DNA of 64,000 nucleotides, from assembly GCA_037178975.1 (NCBI GenBank), contig JASJZH010000002.1, forward strand, positions 3,162,001 through 3,226,000, given 5' to 3'. The stretch comes from Oscheius tipulae. Its lineage: Eukaryota > Nematoda > Chromadorea > Rhabditida > Rhabditidae. Shown one piece after another: positions 1-11,593 of this stretch; position 1 is the first letter of the stretch, and each line of letters starts with the position of its first letter. The notes beneath the pieces are model-generated. The model was not told the origin of the DNA. It saw nothing but the letters and a program-made list of their open reading frames with translations, and ran no database searches. The position numbers were made by a program, and so were the translations under genes.

Positions 1-502
1 AGTCCTCTAAACAGGTCTCATAGCTCTTGTGGATGTTCTTGGCCTCGGAAATCGTCTCGTAGATCAGGAATTCATCCTCCACGTCCATCTTGCCAGCTGT
101 CATACTGAAAAGAGACTATGAAAGGAAAGCAAGGAGAGTCTTACATTCGATGGAATTCTGGGTTGATCTGGGCCACGGTCTTCTTGTCGCTGACTGGGAG
201 GAACTTGTCCACGAATGGTTGTCCGAGGATTCGGACAACGCATTCGTCGTCGGTCTCGTCGGCGCTTTCCACCAACACGGACAGACTGTAGCTGAAACAT
301 ATGTGTTGACGAGAAAAAGGGATAACGCATACCCGGTGCGGACGTATTTAGTGTATCGGAACAGCTCGAAGTCGACGACATCGCGACAGCCGGCGATCCT
401 CTTCACGATTTCTGCCCAGTCGGCGGCCTTGATCGTCGTCGTGATGTTGACGAGGCGCTTCTTTTGCTCTGGCGACGAAGAGACGAAGGCGATTGAGGTC
501 AT
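1..502 (-). CDS. Unrecognised protein, 5' part of a gene running off the left edge
   Basis: Three coding exons read on the minus strand. The ATG is at 502-500, preceded by CCAAAGAA. Exon 1 (about 502-330) encodes a start MTSIAFVSSSPEQKKRL and ends near VDFELFRYTKYVRTG. Exon 2 (about 287-143) carries LSVLVESADETDDE and INPEFHR. Exon 3 (from about 104) starts MTAGKMDVEDEFLIYE and continues past base 1. The two introns (about 40 nt each) have GT donors and TTTCAG/CTACAG acceptors, and both leave phase 2, so the frame closes. No signal peptide or membrane segment is visible. The composition is acidic/helical, like a cytosolic subunit. I do not recognise the family. It lies 443 bp downstream of TAF13 on the same strand, so co-transcription is possible but not shown. 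Confidence 0.6.
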
Positions 503-944
503 TTCTTTGGACAGAACAAAAAATTAGGACCTTTGTGGAGGAAAACACAAGAAGAGAGCGGAAAACGGGTTCAAATGACTAGGTGAGCAGTTACAGGTAC
601 GACCCGGAGTTTTTTTTTTCTTTTTTTGCTAGAATGTAGAAAAAGGGCAAAAAGATAAGGCGGAACCAAAGAAAATGCAAAACTACGAGACCAAAGCAAA
701 ACTTAAAAATCAAACTTAAAAAAAAACTAGACGTAGAATTGCAGTAGGCAATTTTAAAGGTCTAAAAGCGGCATACTGTTTATAGGCTCCCGGAGGGATA
801 TGGTGAGAGAGTTTCAACATTCAAAGACTGAAATTGGTAGCTTTGTTTTGGAAAGCAACGCTGCTAGAAGAAGTGCATAAAATGTGGAAAAAGAATATAT
901 TTACACGCAAATACATCACAAAACAATAGCCAGAGATCGAGCAG

Positions 945-1395
945 TCAGAGCGGCTTGGCCTCGTCAAACTGCTTACGAGCCTTCTTCAGTTCCTCGCTCA
1001 TGCTCAGTAGATCCTTAACTCTCGCGTACTTTTTGGCGTCTCTTCTGATCAAATAGTGAATATCCTCCAGCGTTATCTTGTCCTGACGGCCGACTTTCAT
1101 TGCGCGCTCACACAGCTCCTAAAATCAGTTTTTTTATAGAAAAAGTAGACAAAAGACCTTTATGTAGTCCACGACGATGGCCTCGAGTGTTTCTAGCGTC
1201 TTGTCGTAGGGCATTTTGTCATCGCCGAAGCCGTACAGCATGGATCGAAGCTCTTTCCGGAAGAGAAACTTGCGATCCTCGGCCGAGACCTGAATTTTAT
1301 CGACATTCGACCAAAAAAGTGGAAAGACTGACCTTGTCAGACTTCTTGAAATCCTCGTCGTCATCGAAGCCGAAGATATCGTCTTCCTCTTCCAT
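945..1395 (-). CDS. taf-13: Transcription initiation factor TFIID subunit 13 (TAF13)
   Basis: Histone-fold subunit of the general transcription factor TFIID; in other animals it pairs with TAF11. Three exons (1395-1333, 1289-1158, 1118-945) join in frame to about 123 residues. The acidic start MEEEDDIFGFDDDEDF is followed by the family core FRKELRSMLYGFGDD, then ETLEAIVVDYIK, then ELCERAMKVGRQDKITLEDI and the C-terminal ARVKDLLSMSEELKKARK. These are the defining TAF13 blocks in the correct order, and the length matches the family (about 124 residues in mammals). Introns are 43 and 39 nt; the second has a GTCTTT donor. The start is the first ATG of the acidic tract. CCM3 lies upstream on the same strand, 983 bp away. 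Confidence 0.95.
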
Positions 1396-2377
1396 TTATG
1401 CGGTCTAATTACTGGAATTGTCATAAAATTCTTTCAAGTCAAGAAAAAGATAGAAAAAGGTAAAATCCTCGAATTTTAGTCACAAAACAACGTAAAAACA
1501 AGATACTTTATTACATTCAGAAACGTTGTGGGATATGTTTATACTTTGAGGTTCCTTGAAAGTAAAGTGAAGGGCTGGTATCACACAAGCATTGAGCCAA
1601 AATATATCCACATTCAAAAAAGTGTATCTGAGCAAATAGGGGTGGGAGTACAGAAAACGAGTAGAAGGTCCAAGGGAGAGGGCTAAAATAGGATGGAAAG
1701 GGCGAAATATAAAGCTGAGAAATGAATGACTAGGAAAGGCCAAGAGGGAGGGAGGGGGACGGATGGCGGATGTAGAAAGGCGTTCAGTTGCGATGGAGCT
1801 TGTCGTTAATCGTGCGCACAATAAGAGACGTCTGGAAGACGAGCTGGTTCGCGGAGATTGTCACCTGGAAAAGTCTTTTTGGAATGGAGTATTCTGCGTG
1901 CGAAGATCTTCATCTTTGTCCAATTCACACACACGAAGAATACTCTGTACTTCACTGATGTTAGGGACGAACCAGATTGCGGGCCAAAAGTTTAGCTACC
2001 CTTACAGTTTAGGGGCCACCGAAAGACCAGGTTGCCACAAATTTAGTTTGAGTGGGTTTCGGACATCGAAACTTTCAATTTAGTTGCGAGTTCCATAAAC
2101 AGTCTTGATTATGCCAGCAAGGCTTACCTATCGTTGGATATCCCCGGAAACCATTGGTCAAAGGCAATGAAAAAGGACTCAGAAGTTCACCGAACTGTCT
2201 TAACCTGAGAAAACCTCTTGTCAATCAAAAAAAAAATTGAATCGAGTAGGCAAGAAGTGGGTTACATAGGCAATTTCACTACGTCTTCAAACATGGACGC
2301 TCCTTGACTGGTCTAAGTTTCCGTAAGTTAATCTTGAATGAAGATTAGAGGGCGGCTGTTTATAAGGCTTGAACTAA
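1396..2377. other. Intergenic stretch between CCM3 and TAF13
   Basis: About 980 bases without a supported gene. It presumably holds the TAF13 promoter and the CCM3 3' end. I see only short open frames in mixed phases, a purine-rich patch near 1735-1760 and A-rich tracts. I found no repeat, tRNA or clear polyadenylation cluster. Confidence 0.5.
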
Positions 2378-3135
2378 TTAGGTCGGTAGACCCAACTTCT
2401 TTCCGGGTTGAGCGGCCAGCTGCCAAAAAAATTGAAGAGAAAATACCTGAGTGGCGTTTTGATCTTTAAAATACGTCTTCAACGTGTTGCTGAATCTCTT
2501 CGCGAAGTGTACGAATTCCTTTTTCCGTTTTTCGACAGCTAGGAGTTAAATTTCATGAGTAAGAGTATATGTTACCTTGCTGGGCACTGAGCGGGACGAC
2601 ATGATAAACGGCATTTATGGCTTCTAGAAGCTTCTTTATGGCCGATGCAATTACTTTGATGGTCTCGAGGAAGGCCTGACGATCCGACATCTCCTCTGGT
2701 ACGCGCGAAAGCACTCGACGAAGCTCGATGGCTCGATTCGTCAGCTCCTTGTACTCGACGACGTTCTCGTGGCCGTGTATGACGAGATCGTCGGTCGGCG
2801 AGGTGTCGTGCATTCGTAGGAAGGACTCCTGTCAATTTGAAGATGTTTGATGATCAAAAAGAACAAGATACCTGTAGATTGACGTTGAGTTCCGCCTGTT
2901 CAAGCAGCAATTTGGTGAGATCGAAGAGAAACGACGACGACTCGGCCTCGCATTCTTTGAAAACACTGCGCATCTTCTGAGTTTTCCAATAAATAGACAG
3001 AAAATAAGGGTGACTCACATGAATAGCCGCCTGTGCGGCTGGATCGTCTCTTCGGCTCGTCCGTAACTTGTCAAAAACTCCACTGTAGAGACACTGCCAC
3101 GTCATGGCTCCTAGATAGCCTCCTTCCTCATTCAT
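2378..3135 (-). CDS. ccm-3: CCM3 / programmed cell death protein 10
   Basis: Small scaffold protein of the STRIPAK/GCKIII kinase complexes; in nematodes the orthologue acts in excretory canal and gonad morphogenesis. Five exons (3135-3019, 2976-2872, 2828-2576, 2538-2447, 2419-2378) join with consistent phases to about 201 residues, close to the 212 of human PDCD10. The N-terminal dimerisation part contains AMTWQCLYSGVFDKL. The middle has VEYKELTNRAIELRRVLSRV and QAFLETIKVIASAIKKLLEA, the family's most conserved helix. The FAT-homology part has KRKKEFVHFAKRFSNTLKTY. The tail is short (LAAQPGKKLGLPT). The start chosen is the ATG giving MNEEGGYLGAM; frame upstream is open but shows no homology. 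Introns are 27-43 nt. Confidence 0.95.
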
Positions 3136-4205
3136 TCTGAAGATAATGAGTAAATTACAAGCGTCGAATGGAAAGGAAGAGATGAAATGATTAATTTCAC
3201 AGATCGGAATCAAAATATTGGGTTTGCAAAATACAATGAGTTTGTGACCTTCAAACAGTTTCGTTTTATTGCAAATGCCACTGACATCCAAAAAACCTCG
3301 TTGAATAACAGACAGGTTGGAGGATAACTATGCGGACCAACTTGGTGCCTTCACCCAAGAAGGGCAAGCCTCCGTCAGCTGATTCATTGCGTCTTGGTAA
3401 CGCCTTTTTGCGTACACGGTTTCAGCTGGTTGAGCGTTTTTCTGTTTATTTTCTTCTTCTCCTGATGATTAGTTCCCTAGTTCTTCAAATCTTTTTCTTG
3501 TTTTACAGCCAAATACACTATTTATATTGTGGGACTGTTTAATCTTGTTAGTCTGATGTTCAGGAAATTGATTTTTGGCAAAAAAAAGGAAAAAAGATGA
3601 GAAAAGTGGGAAGAAATTGGGACAAAACAATGAACAGAAGGGGGAAGAAATTTCGAATTGCCCAAAAAGTTGGCGCGCATTTCACTTCAAACGTCCGCCC
3701 ACGAAAACTACAGGTATCACTAAAACTGACTGTCTCTCTCACTTGACTCACTGTCCCTCTCTCTTTCTCTGCTGAACCGGACACTTCTGTCTCCCTATAG
3801 TACCCACAAACAGTTTTACAGCCCTGGACTGTCCGAAATCCCTTACCCGCCGCCTTGTAAACAAAAATATTGATGTCCGTTGCTCCAAAAAGCGCCCACT
3901 TGCCCGCTTTTAACATTTGATTTTCCGTGACAACATTTTTATCAGGCAGAGACAATAGCCTGCCCTTTGGCAATCATTGTCTGCCCCCACCCCTATTCCT
4001 TCCGAGACTAGTCCATTTTTTATCAGAACTTCTGGAGCACGTGCCCTAGAAATCGGTCCAGATAAGGGAGAACGAATCCGGTGACTTTTGCAGCCCTCTT
4101 TACTGGCCAGAAATCGTTCTTTTCTCTTGTTTGACCGTTGCATCAGAGGTTTTCACTTTTATAAAACTATGACTCGTCCGCCCAAAAAAGTGTTTGTTTA
4201 GAGAA
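3136..4205. other. Divergent promoter region between CCM3 and the Rubicon-like gene
   Basis: About 1.07 kb separating two divergently transcribed genes (CCM3 minus, Rubicon-like plus). Only short overlapping open frames of atypical composition occur. An A/G-rich patch lies at about 3575-3650 and a T/C-rich tract at about 3725-3775. It probably carries promoters for both genes; no specific site can be named. Confidence 0.5.
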
Positions 4206-7200
4206 ATGGCAACGGAACGATCGAACCATGAGCGGGGAAAGAGCGACCTAAACAAGGAGCTCGAAAATGTTTTGAAGGCGGCAACTGCCCTCGCTTCGAA
4301 CTTTACTAGCCAGGAAGTCCTACCCAGGTTTGCTTCTTCACATTAAATAGCTAGCAAACTCTTAGTGAGATCACACAGAATCTGTGCAATGTGGTGGAGG
4401 CTGTGTTCATTCACGGACTCAGAGATCCCTTCTTTTTGAAAGGGTCACGGTATGCCAAGTATCCGGAGCCGGTAAGTCTATCACTCGAAGTTTCTTGATA
4501 GTCATGGTTCAGAACTTTTGGCCATTCGTATCTAAATACTCTCATCGGAACATCACAAATCAGATCAATGCTCTCAACCAGATCAAGTCGGAGATCGGGA
4601 AGGGAAGGGTGAGTCAGAAGAGTATCTTTCACCTGTTACTGGGTCCGAGCCTCCCTCAGACCATTGCTATTTTCCAGTACCAAGTTCTGTTTCCTGTTAT
4701 TCGTCTCTCATCTGTCATTATGTCAACCCTTTCAAAGAGTCTCGTTCACAATGTGTTTCTCTCCTCGTACTATTTTCATTATGTCCTTGTTCACTCTATG
4801 CTATCCGTGCTAACTTCGTTTCATTCATGTCACACTGTCCCTATGTCTCTCGACAAAACAGATTGGTTTGCACCCATATCGAGAAATAACAGAAACTGAA
4901 GACTTCCAACAGATTTGTACCTTTAGGCCTGGATCCGGATAGTTCTGAACGAGTTCTCTTTGGAACATTATCTTCAACTGCTGCTTCAAGAGCGAAAGGC
5001 CATGAGTCAGTTCTACAATGACTGGGCATTCCTTCGGGACTCGGAACAGGTGGATCGGATGTTGGGTTTTGTCAAGGTATGATAGTCTTTGAACAAGCCT
5101 CTGGATAAATTCATTTCAGACCCTGTCCGGAATCCCGGTCAACGCTGCGATTAACAGTAGTTTCCTCAATACCTGGACCCCATCTCCTTTGATTTTAGCC
5201 GGTCTCGTTACCGGCAAGCCGATCAAAGTTGGAGCATTGCAAATCCACAGAAAGCCTTCAGTTCCTTCGATTGAACCGGTCGAGACAGGAGTTTCTGCCC
5301 TGGAATATCTTCCCTCAACGCTTAATGTACTCTCCCCGATCCGTGGAAACCAAAGGAATGTCATAATGACTGTCGGTTCATGCAAGTCAAGATTCGGCAT
5401 CAAAAAAAACGAATTCTTTTCAGTCAGTGACGACGATGCCTCCTCAATCTATTCACATCCTTCCATGCTAGACAGACATGAGAGAACCAATATTCTTCAG
5501 GCAGCTTCTTCCCCAAAAGACCCTCTTTTCATCAATCAACAGCAAGCGGTGAGGGCTCAATACTAAAATTCTGAACCCTGTTCCAGTCTCTCTGCATCTC
5601 TCGACGAACCAAAAGACCCAGACGGTCTTCCAGGAGCAGTAGTGAATCGAATTCTCAAGGAACCAGGAAGAGTGAAGGGGTAAAATTCTGTTTATGATTT
5701 TGTCCTACGTCTTGATGTGATAGGGTGATTTGAGCTAACTGGGGCAAGACCGAGATGGCTTGCATGTGAATGTTAATGACCTGTTGACCAAAATAAAGCA
5801 TTAGTCGTTAGCTTATCTCCCTTGTTCCAGACCTCAAGATCTCGTCTCGACTCTGAAATCCCATCCTCCGTTCCGAACGATGTCTTCGTTGAAACTGTAT
5901 CCGAGCAAGCTGTCCCAACTGCCAGGTAACATAGCTCTTCACCAAGTGTATACTATCTTTTAGCGTTTCTTCCGCGGAAGAAACAAGTTCAGAGAAGAAT
6001 GAAAACGAGGCTGGAGCTTCCAGCAACACTTCTGAAGACGTTCCTATTGAGACGTCACCCTCGACGGCCAGAGTTATCAGAGAGGTCAGAGAGACAGGTA
6101 GGATTGTTTCAGACCCTATCCAGTCTCAGCTTCAGAAGAACTGGAAGACGAGGAGAGGGAACAAGAGAAAGAAAAGCATTCTAAAGATAATGGTGAATCA
6201 GAGCCTACAGTAGTCTGTGACTCTTGTTCTCCGAAAAAGGAGATAGTGCAAGAAGTAGAGCAAGAAGTTCTGGCCAAAGATGAGGAGCTACCGAATGAGC
6301 CCGAAGTCTTTCCTTCCAAAGACTACGAAGTGACAAAAAGTATGGGAATTGACATCTATCCTGGTCGACACCATGATGATTCTATGCTCGGAACCTCTCT
6401 TCACGACGAGCTGTCAGCCATTTCTTCTCCTCCCGTCGGGAATGCTTTGAGTTCCAGTGGAGCCTGGACTGTTCCCAGAGTTCGCTTCCTTTCAACCGTA
6501 ACCTTATGTCAAATTTAGAAGAGCTGTGACTTTGGAGACGGGGACACGAGTGGAATCCTGTCATCTTCTTCTGGCAGTAGCGGGGCTCCTGTCAGTTTCG
6601 GTCAGGCTCTGAGGTCCGCAATGGAACAGCATTCGCCAACCGAGGAGGAGGAATCTTTTAATGAGGAGACCGAGGAAGAGGTCGAGAGGAAAAAAAGTTC
6701 GATGCAGATGGGCATCACCCAGCGACTGACCACAATCGCTAGGGAAACTGGCCTCGTGGCTCAAGATTTCCGCTGTCCAATGTGTCGGAAATCCATTGGA
6801 CCATATTTCAACTTTGCCAAATACAAGTAAGCTTTATCAGCTGGCAGTAGTTGAAAACTTTTAGAATGTGCGGAGTGGACGGTCTCTACTACTGCATGGA
6901 TTGCACCAAGCCCGGTGGGACCTACTCGATTCCAGCCAGGGTTCTTCACTCCTGGGATTGGGAAATTAGGACAGTTTCTGATCGAGGACGAGCTTTCATC
7001 GAGGCTAACTTGGTGGGTTGAACTAACTGATATCGTATTATTCCTTTGTAGGAAAGACCGATCATCAACATCGAAGAGATGAATCCAAAGCTCTACGATC
7101 ATGTGCCAGCTTTGAAAACCGTTCTGGTGAGTTTCATGAACATTTTTTTGGAGCCACCCGATTTCTATGTACGAGATTTAAAACCGGGTCGCTGGCAGAA

Positions 7201-8473
7201 TATTGAAACAATGAAATTTGTGGCTTCCCCCCATTGAGCAGAACAGCATGTTCTGGTTCCCCTAACAATACCCCGGCACGATCCCCATTTACTTAACCTA
7301 AGTTTGAGAGATCTCACAAACATGGATTCGCAAGTCTTTAAGCTTTTCTAGTATGCTTACCAGTTCTCCGACTCTCTACAGTATCAGTCAATCTTTTCCG
7401 GCTCCCCGTCTGCAGGAACTATTTGTTTGGCCTCGGGGTATAAAGAAAGTGCACTTTCTCCTTGAAGAAGGATGGGAAAACGATAGGCCTTAAGTCGACA
7501 CCGCTATTTCTAAGTTCCTTGAGCAGACGTGTATCGAGGAGTTAGATGTTGTCTCTCTTCGGCTTGATCCTTCTGCTAGACCTCGTAATCGTCAAAGTAG
7601 TAGATTGTTGTCGTTATATCTTCTTCTGGTTTTGGCTCTTTCTTTTTCAGTTTCCCAGCTGCTAATCTCATTTTGGTAGACTACCGCGGAGCGAATCCGA
7701 AGCAATGCAATCATCTTCTGTTGTCCTGGCATCCTTGATTGCCTATTTCCATGATTGGACTCATACTTGACAGGACTTGACATGTCACCTGTAGTTCAAA
7801 GAGTTCTGGTACAAGTGATAGATTACAGAGACATGTCAAAGCCTGTCATGCCCTCAAAGGGTCAGTGGAGGGCAGTGAGACAACAGAAGACGGTTACGGA
7901 CGACTTCAGGCGATTCTGTACCCCAATCTTACTGTTCTCTGAAAGCTTCTTCACAAAATCCCATACTTCAGAAACTGCGTGAACGCCTCCAAGCTGTTTC
8001 ACTCTACCTGTTCAACTGCCGAGAGTCCATTGCCGATGACTTCCGGAAACGGATTCAGCCTCGTGACTACCTCTACAACAAGATCCATCTCTACTCCTTC
8101 ATGGTTCGTCTACTATTCTCTTAGCTTCAAATTCTTTTCAGGACCTTCAAAATGTCCGATCTGGCAATCTGGAGAAGCAGATCCAAGGCTGGCTCAAGTA
8201 CGCTATCGGACATGTCATGGGCTGCGTCCTCTGCCGACAGAAGGGATTTGTTTGTGAGATTTGCGACAAAACCGATGTTATCTATCCATTCAACACTCAA
8301 ACAACTCATCGGGTTTGCTTTCATATCTCATCGTAAAATCCAGTCACTTCCAGTGCCCGGACTGCTTCTCCGTCTACCATCTGGACTGTGCCGTCGGCAA
8401 TCCCTGTCCCAAATGTGCTCGTCGGGCTGAGTATCAAGTGAAGGAGAAGGCCGACATGCTCTTCCTCGACTAG
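4206..8473 (+). CDS. Rubicon-like RUN and Rubicon-homology domain protein
   Basis: Rubicon proteins bind Rab7 through the C-terminal zinc-rich Rubicon homology (RH) domain and restrain autophagosome and endosome maturation. The N-terminal RUN domain is encoded by exons 4206-4327, 4366-4471, 4513-4608, 4927-5076 and 5120 onward, with FWPFVSKYSHRNI, AWIRIVLNEFSLEHYLQLLL and MSQFYNDWAFLRD. A long Ser/Glu-rich low-complexity middle follows (about 5400-6760). The RH domain runs from FRCPMCRKSIGPYFNF through YYCMDCTKPGG, IGHVMGCVLCRQKGFVCEIC and CPDCFSVYHLDC to CPKC, keeping the paired CxxC zinc ligands. No PH domains are seen, which favours Rubicon over PLEKHM1. Introns include one of 318 nt (4609-4926) and one of 845 nt (7127-7971). 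A possible optional intron near 5385-5420 keeps the frame either way. Confidence 0.88.
7127..7971 (+). other. Long intron of the Rubicon-like gene with a repeat-like segment
   Basis: This 845-nt intron, between exons ending ALKTVL and starting KLRERLQA, is twenty times longer than its neighbours. Its segment at about 7690-7800 shares blocks with 13720-13810, including a CTTGACATGTCAC box and CATCTTCTGTTG in the same order and orientation. This suggests a dispersed repeat or an old insertion. No coding frame resembling the surrounding gene is present. Confidence 0.45.
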
Positions 8474-9340
8474 ACTTATTGTAATTTCGTGGTGCCCTGT
8501 GATTTTTGCTCTTATGTGCCTTCTACTTCTTGTGATTGGCAATAGAAACTACGAGTAACTGTTATATGATGACCCCCTGTATAAATTGTGCGTATATTGA
8601 GAGATGGTGATGAAGAAAGTGTGATAAAGCATATTAAGTGTGATGCAGAATCCTGTGGTTGTGATTGGCAGTCTCCACAGGAACTTGGTGATTTTCGTAT
8701 TAGAGAGAAGCATGGTCACTACCTAGTCGGACATCCCCCACCTTTAAGGATCACTCTTCTCAGCTCTCAAAAACTGATGGGTTTTCATCTGGGATTGGGA
8801 ATGTTCGCGACTGGTTGTGAGTACAGTAACTATGGGTATTTCTGGTGGAGCCTGATTGCGTTCCTTGCTACTATTAGTCGAGCTGCTTCCTTTTCATCCG
8901 GAACTGAAAAATAGCTGATGGCAACGATCTTGAACCACTCTATCATCTCATTTAATGGTTAATCAAACAGCGTTGCGTAATAGTCTGTCAATTTTTCTCA
9001 GTCTTTTCGAGCCAAGATTCTATGACAAGATGAGTTTCCCCGAGAGTTCCATTTTACAATTTGGCAATTTTTTGTAAACTTGTGAAACAAAACAAAACAG
9101 GGCATCACTAAACTGCAAAGGGATCTTCACACGCTGAACAGTGGTTGTGAAGTCCAGAAGGTGACCAAGATCGTTCAAACTGCCTCAAACGTGGTTCCGA
9201 CTACTCTTCTTTATCATTGTAACCACAACTAGGATAAAGTATGATATCTCTCGTTAAACCTTCTAATCACATTCGTTTCATCACGTTCGGATTCAATTCT
9301 CGTCTGATTAGAGCATTGAACCTTTCCATAGTCGGACGAC
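8474..9340 (+). other. Intergenic region upstream of Srt-like receptor 1
   Basis: About 870 bases after the Rubicon-like stop. There is one plus-strand open frame at 8588-8914 (about 108 residues) with no recognisable domain, signal peptide or plausible splice pattern; I do not call it. The rest probably includes the promoter of the receptor gene at 9341. Confidence 0.4.
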
Positions 9341-10822
9341 ATGTTGATCTACGCCATTCTCCTGCTAGTTTCTTCTGTTCTGGGACTAATTCTTTACATT
9401 CCAATAGTCCTGGTACTCATTTTCGTATTTCATTTGACCTTCTAGTTCAGATTTTCTTGTTTGACAAGGAATTCCGAGGAAATACGGCTTACACCATCAT
9501 GCTCTGGCTAGGAGTCTTGGACATTTTCCAGTTGTTCGTTCACTTGTACAGTGGGGTTTTAGTGGCGATCGGAGATGAACAAGTGGACTTTTATGTCAAC
9601 AAGGTACCAAAAATGTTTAAGATTGTAACAGAAACAGGGTTTCAGGTAGTCGGAGCCCTGTTCACTGGACTCTGGTACGCAATGCTGGCAACAATTATGT
9701 TCTTGACCTATAATCGTTTTGATATCATGGTCTTGGAAAAGTTTGACTTCTTTTCTGGGACCTTCTTCAGAGTGGTATATCACAAAAATACGGGATGACA
9801 GTGTTACAGGTCTGGATGCTCGTCTGTCTCTCGAACCTGGTTGTCCCCATTGGACTCAAATTGTTGCCTGGATGTAACTATCTCTTCAACTCGACCACTA
9901 TGAAATGGGGTAAGGTTTCGTAATAACAGATTAGCTCTCATGCTGTGATTCACTGGAAACCCACTTGTAGTTTTCTTATTCTGACACCCTTTCAAACCTT
10001 TTCACTCGTACCCTGTCAACTGGCCTTGCTAATATCTTATCTACTGATCCCACCGATCGAATTTCTTTTATTCTGTTCATCTCTGAACGTGACTTTGTAA
10101 ATGAGAACTGTTATTCTTTAACCATTTTTTCTACCTGTGGAAGATCAAATAGCAATTCTCTAAAATTCTGTCAAATCCCAGCCTATCATATATTGTCAGA
10201 CTCTCAACCTGTGTTTGTGCTGTTTTTTTCGACCTATCCGATTCTTTCATCTATTGTCAATGGCCTTGGTCACTTGCTTTGCGGCGATTGACAAACAAGC
10301 GGATACACTAAAAGATTGTGTTGGATTGGAAACAACATGATTTCAGTACACCCACCCGATGACATCCCTCTGTCCAACACTATGGATGCTTACGGAGAGT
10401 ATCTGCTCTGGACAGTCGTCATTTTCTCTATCTCTGGCTATCTTGGAATCTATCTCTACATGACTGCTGTGGTAGGCAAGAGATTTACACTTTTCTACTA
10501 GACATTTCAGCATGGCCGCTCCGCATTTCGCGGCAAAGAATGGCAGATAACTCTCCAGTTCAGTCTGATCGTCGGCTACTTCCTTTTTGCCATCTTCTAT
10601 TGGTACTACTTTACTTCATTCTTCACAATCAACCCAATGCTGTTCAACTTTCTCTCCGAGATTATTTGGATACTTCTCAATGGACTGAACCCTTTCGTCT
10701 ATCTCGTTTTCAACAAGAGACTCCGGAATTCGTTCCTTCTTCTTCTTAAGACATGTTCTCTTCGAAGAGACAGAGTCAACTCGATTACGATTATTAGAAA
10801 GGAGAGGTCGAGTCATGATTAA
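9341..10822 (+). CDS. Srt-like serpentine chemoreceptor 1
   Basis: Seven-helix receptor of the nematode Srt-like type, expected in the plasma membrane of a chemosensory neuron; ligand unknown. Six exons (9341-9412, 9451-9603, 9646-9774, 9810-9909, 10347-10471, 10511-10822) join in frame to about 296 residues. TM1 is MLIYAILLLVSSVLGLIL, TM2 contains TIMLWLGVLDIFQLFVHLYS, TM3 contains YAMLATIMFLTYNRF, TM4 is in VWMLVCLSNLVVPIG, TM5 contains TVVIFSISGYLGIYLYM, TM6 contains LQFSLIVGYFLFAIFYWYYF and TM7 contains NFLSEIIWILLNGLNPFVYL. The 437-nt fourth intron is much longer than the others. The same exon pattern recurs in the next two receptors, so the three probably arose by local duplication. Class assignment to Srt is by pattern only. 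Confidence 0.85.
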
Positions 10823-11593
10823 ACTCATCGTGAAAATTAGTCTTTCTTCTGTTTTCGACGTAGCGCGTAGGACGAAATAGCAGTTTATGAAGTCAGGATG
10901 AACTAGCGGGGATCAAGAAATTCTAGTGTTCCTTTAGATGAAACATTGTTGGCCTCGTCTTTCTCTCCCAAGACAAAGTCTGCGTCAGTTGTTGTACCAT
11001 CTTACCCTTGATTATTCTGCACTGATTCTTCTTCCAATGAAAGATCAAAAGTTATCTCTTTGTGGAAGACCTAAGATATCTATAGTTCTAGTCCATGCTA
11101 GTTTTGTTGAGTTCTGGTTACATTCCCTTAGGATTTCTCTGTCTCCCTGTCCCGTAACAAAACGTCCCTTTCAAAAAAGGAGCCTAGTCCTACATCCGAA
11201 AAAAAAGTATAGCATGATTGAACGATGTAGAACCGGGAATCCGAAAGTCTGCCGAGACCATGCGGGAGTGAAACTCTACGACATTTGTTTTTTGCAAACA
11301 GTAGTGTTCTTCTCGGATAGTTTCCCAAGCCATTCCAAACAGTGGAAGTGATCAAAGATTTCCCGAGCTTATTATTTTAGTGACCATGAGAAAAAGTTGT
11401 TTACCGGCTGGTAGACTAGTATTCTTCCAGCCATGTACCAACACAACTCCTTGAAAAAGAGTAGGTGACTTCCCAATAAAGAGCAGTTGTTCTCTAATAA
11501 TGAATCGCGATATGATTAGTCTCTCGCCAAGGGGTCAGAGAGCTTATTACGGAAGTATATAGGTTCAGTGATCAAATTCCAGTGACTTGGAAA
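10823..11593 (+). other. Intergenic region between Srt-like receptors 1 and 2
   Basis: About 770 bases. Short open frames on both strands (for example 10938-11351 plus) lack domains, signal peptides or splice support. It likely carries the receptor 2 promoter; no specific element was identified. Confidence 0.4.

Noticed and set aside
945-3135. A nematode-type operon of CCM3, TAF13 and the left-edge gene
   Set aside because: Gaps of 983 and 443 bp are longer than the roughly 100 bp usual for trans-spliced operons; possible but not supported.
8588-8914. Plus-strand open frame of 108 residues after the Rubicon-like gene
   Set aside because: No domain, signal peptide, splice partner or coding-like composition; probably chance.
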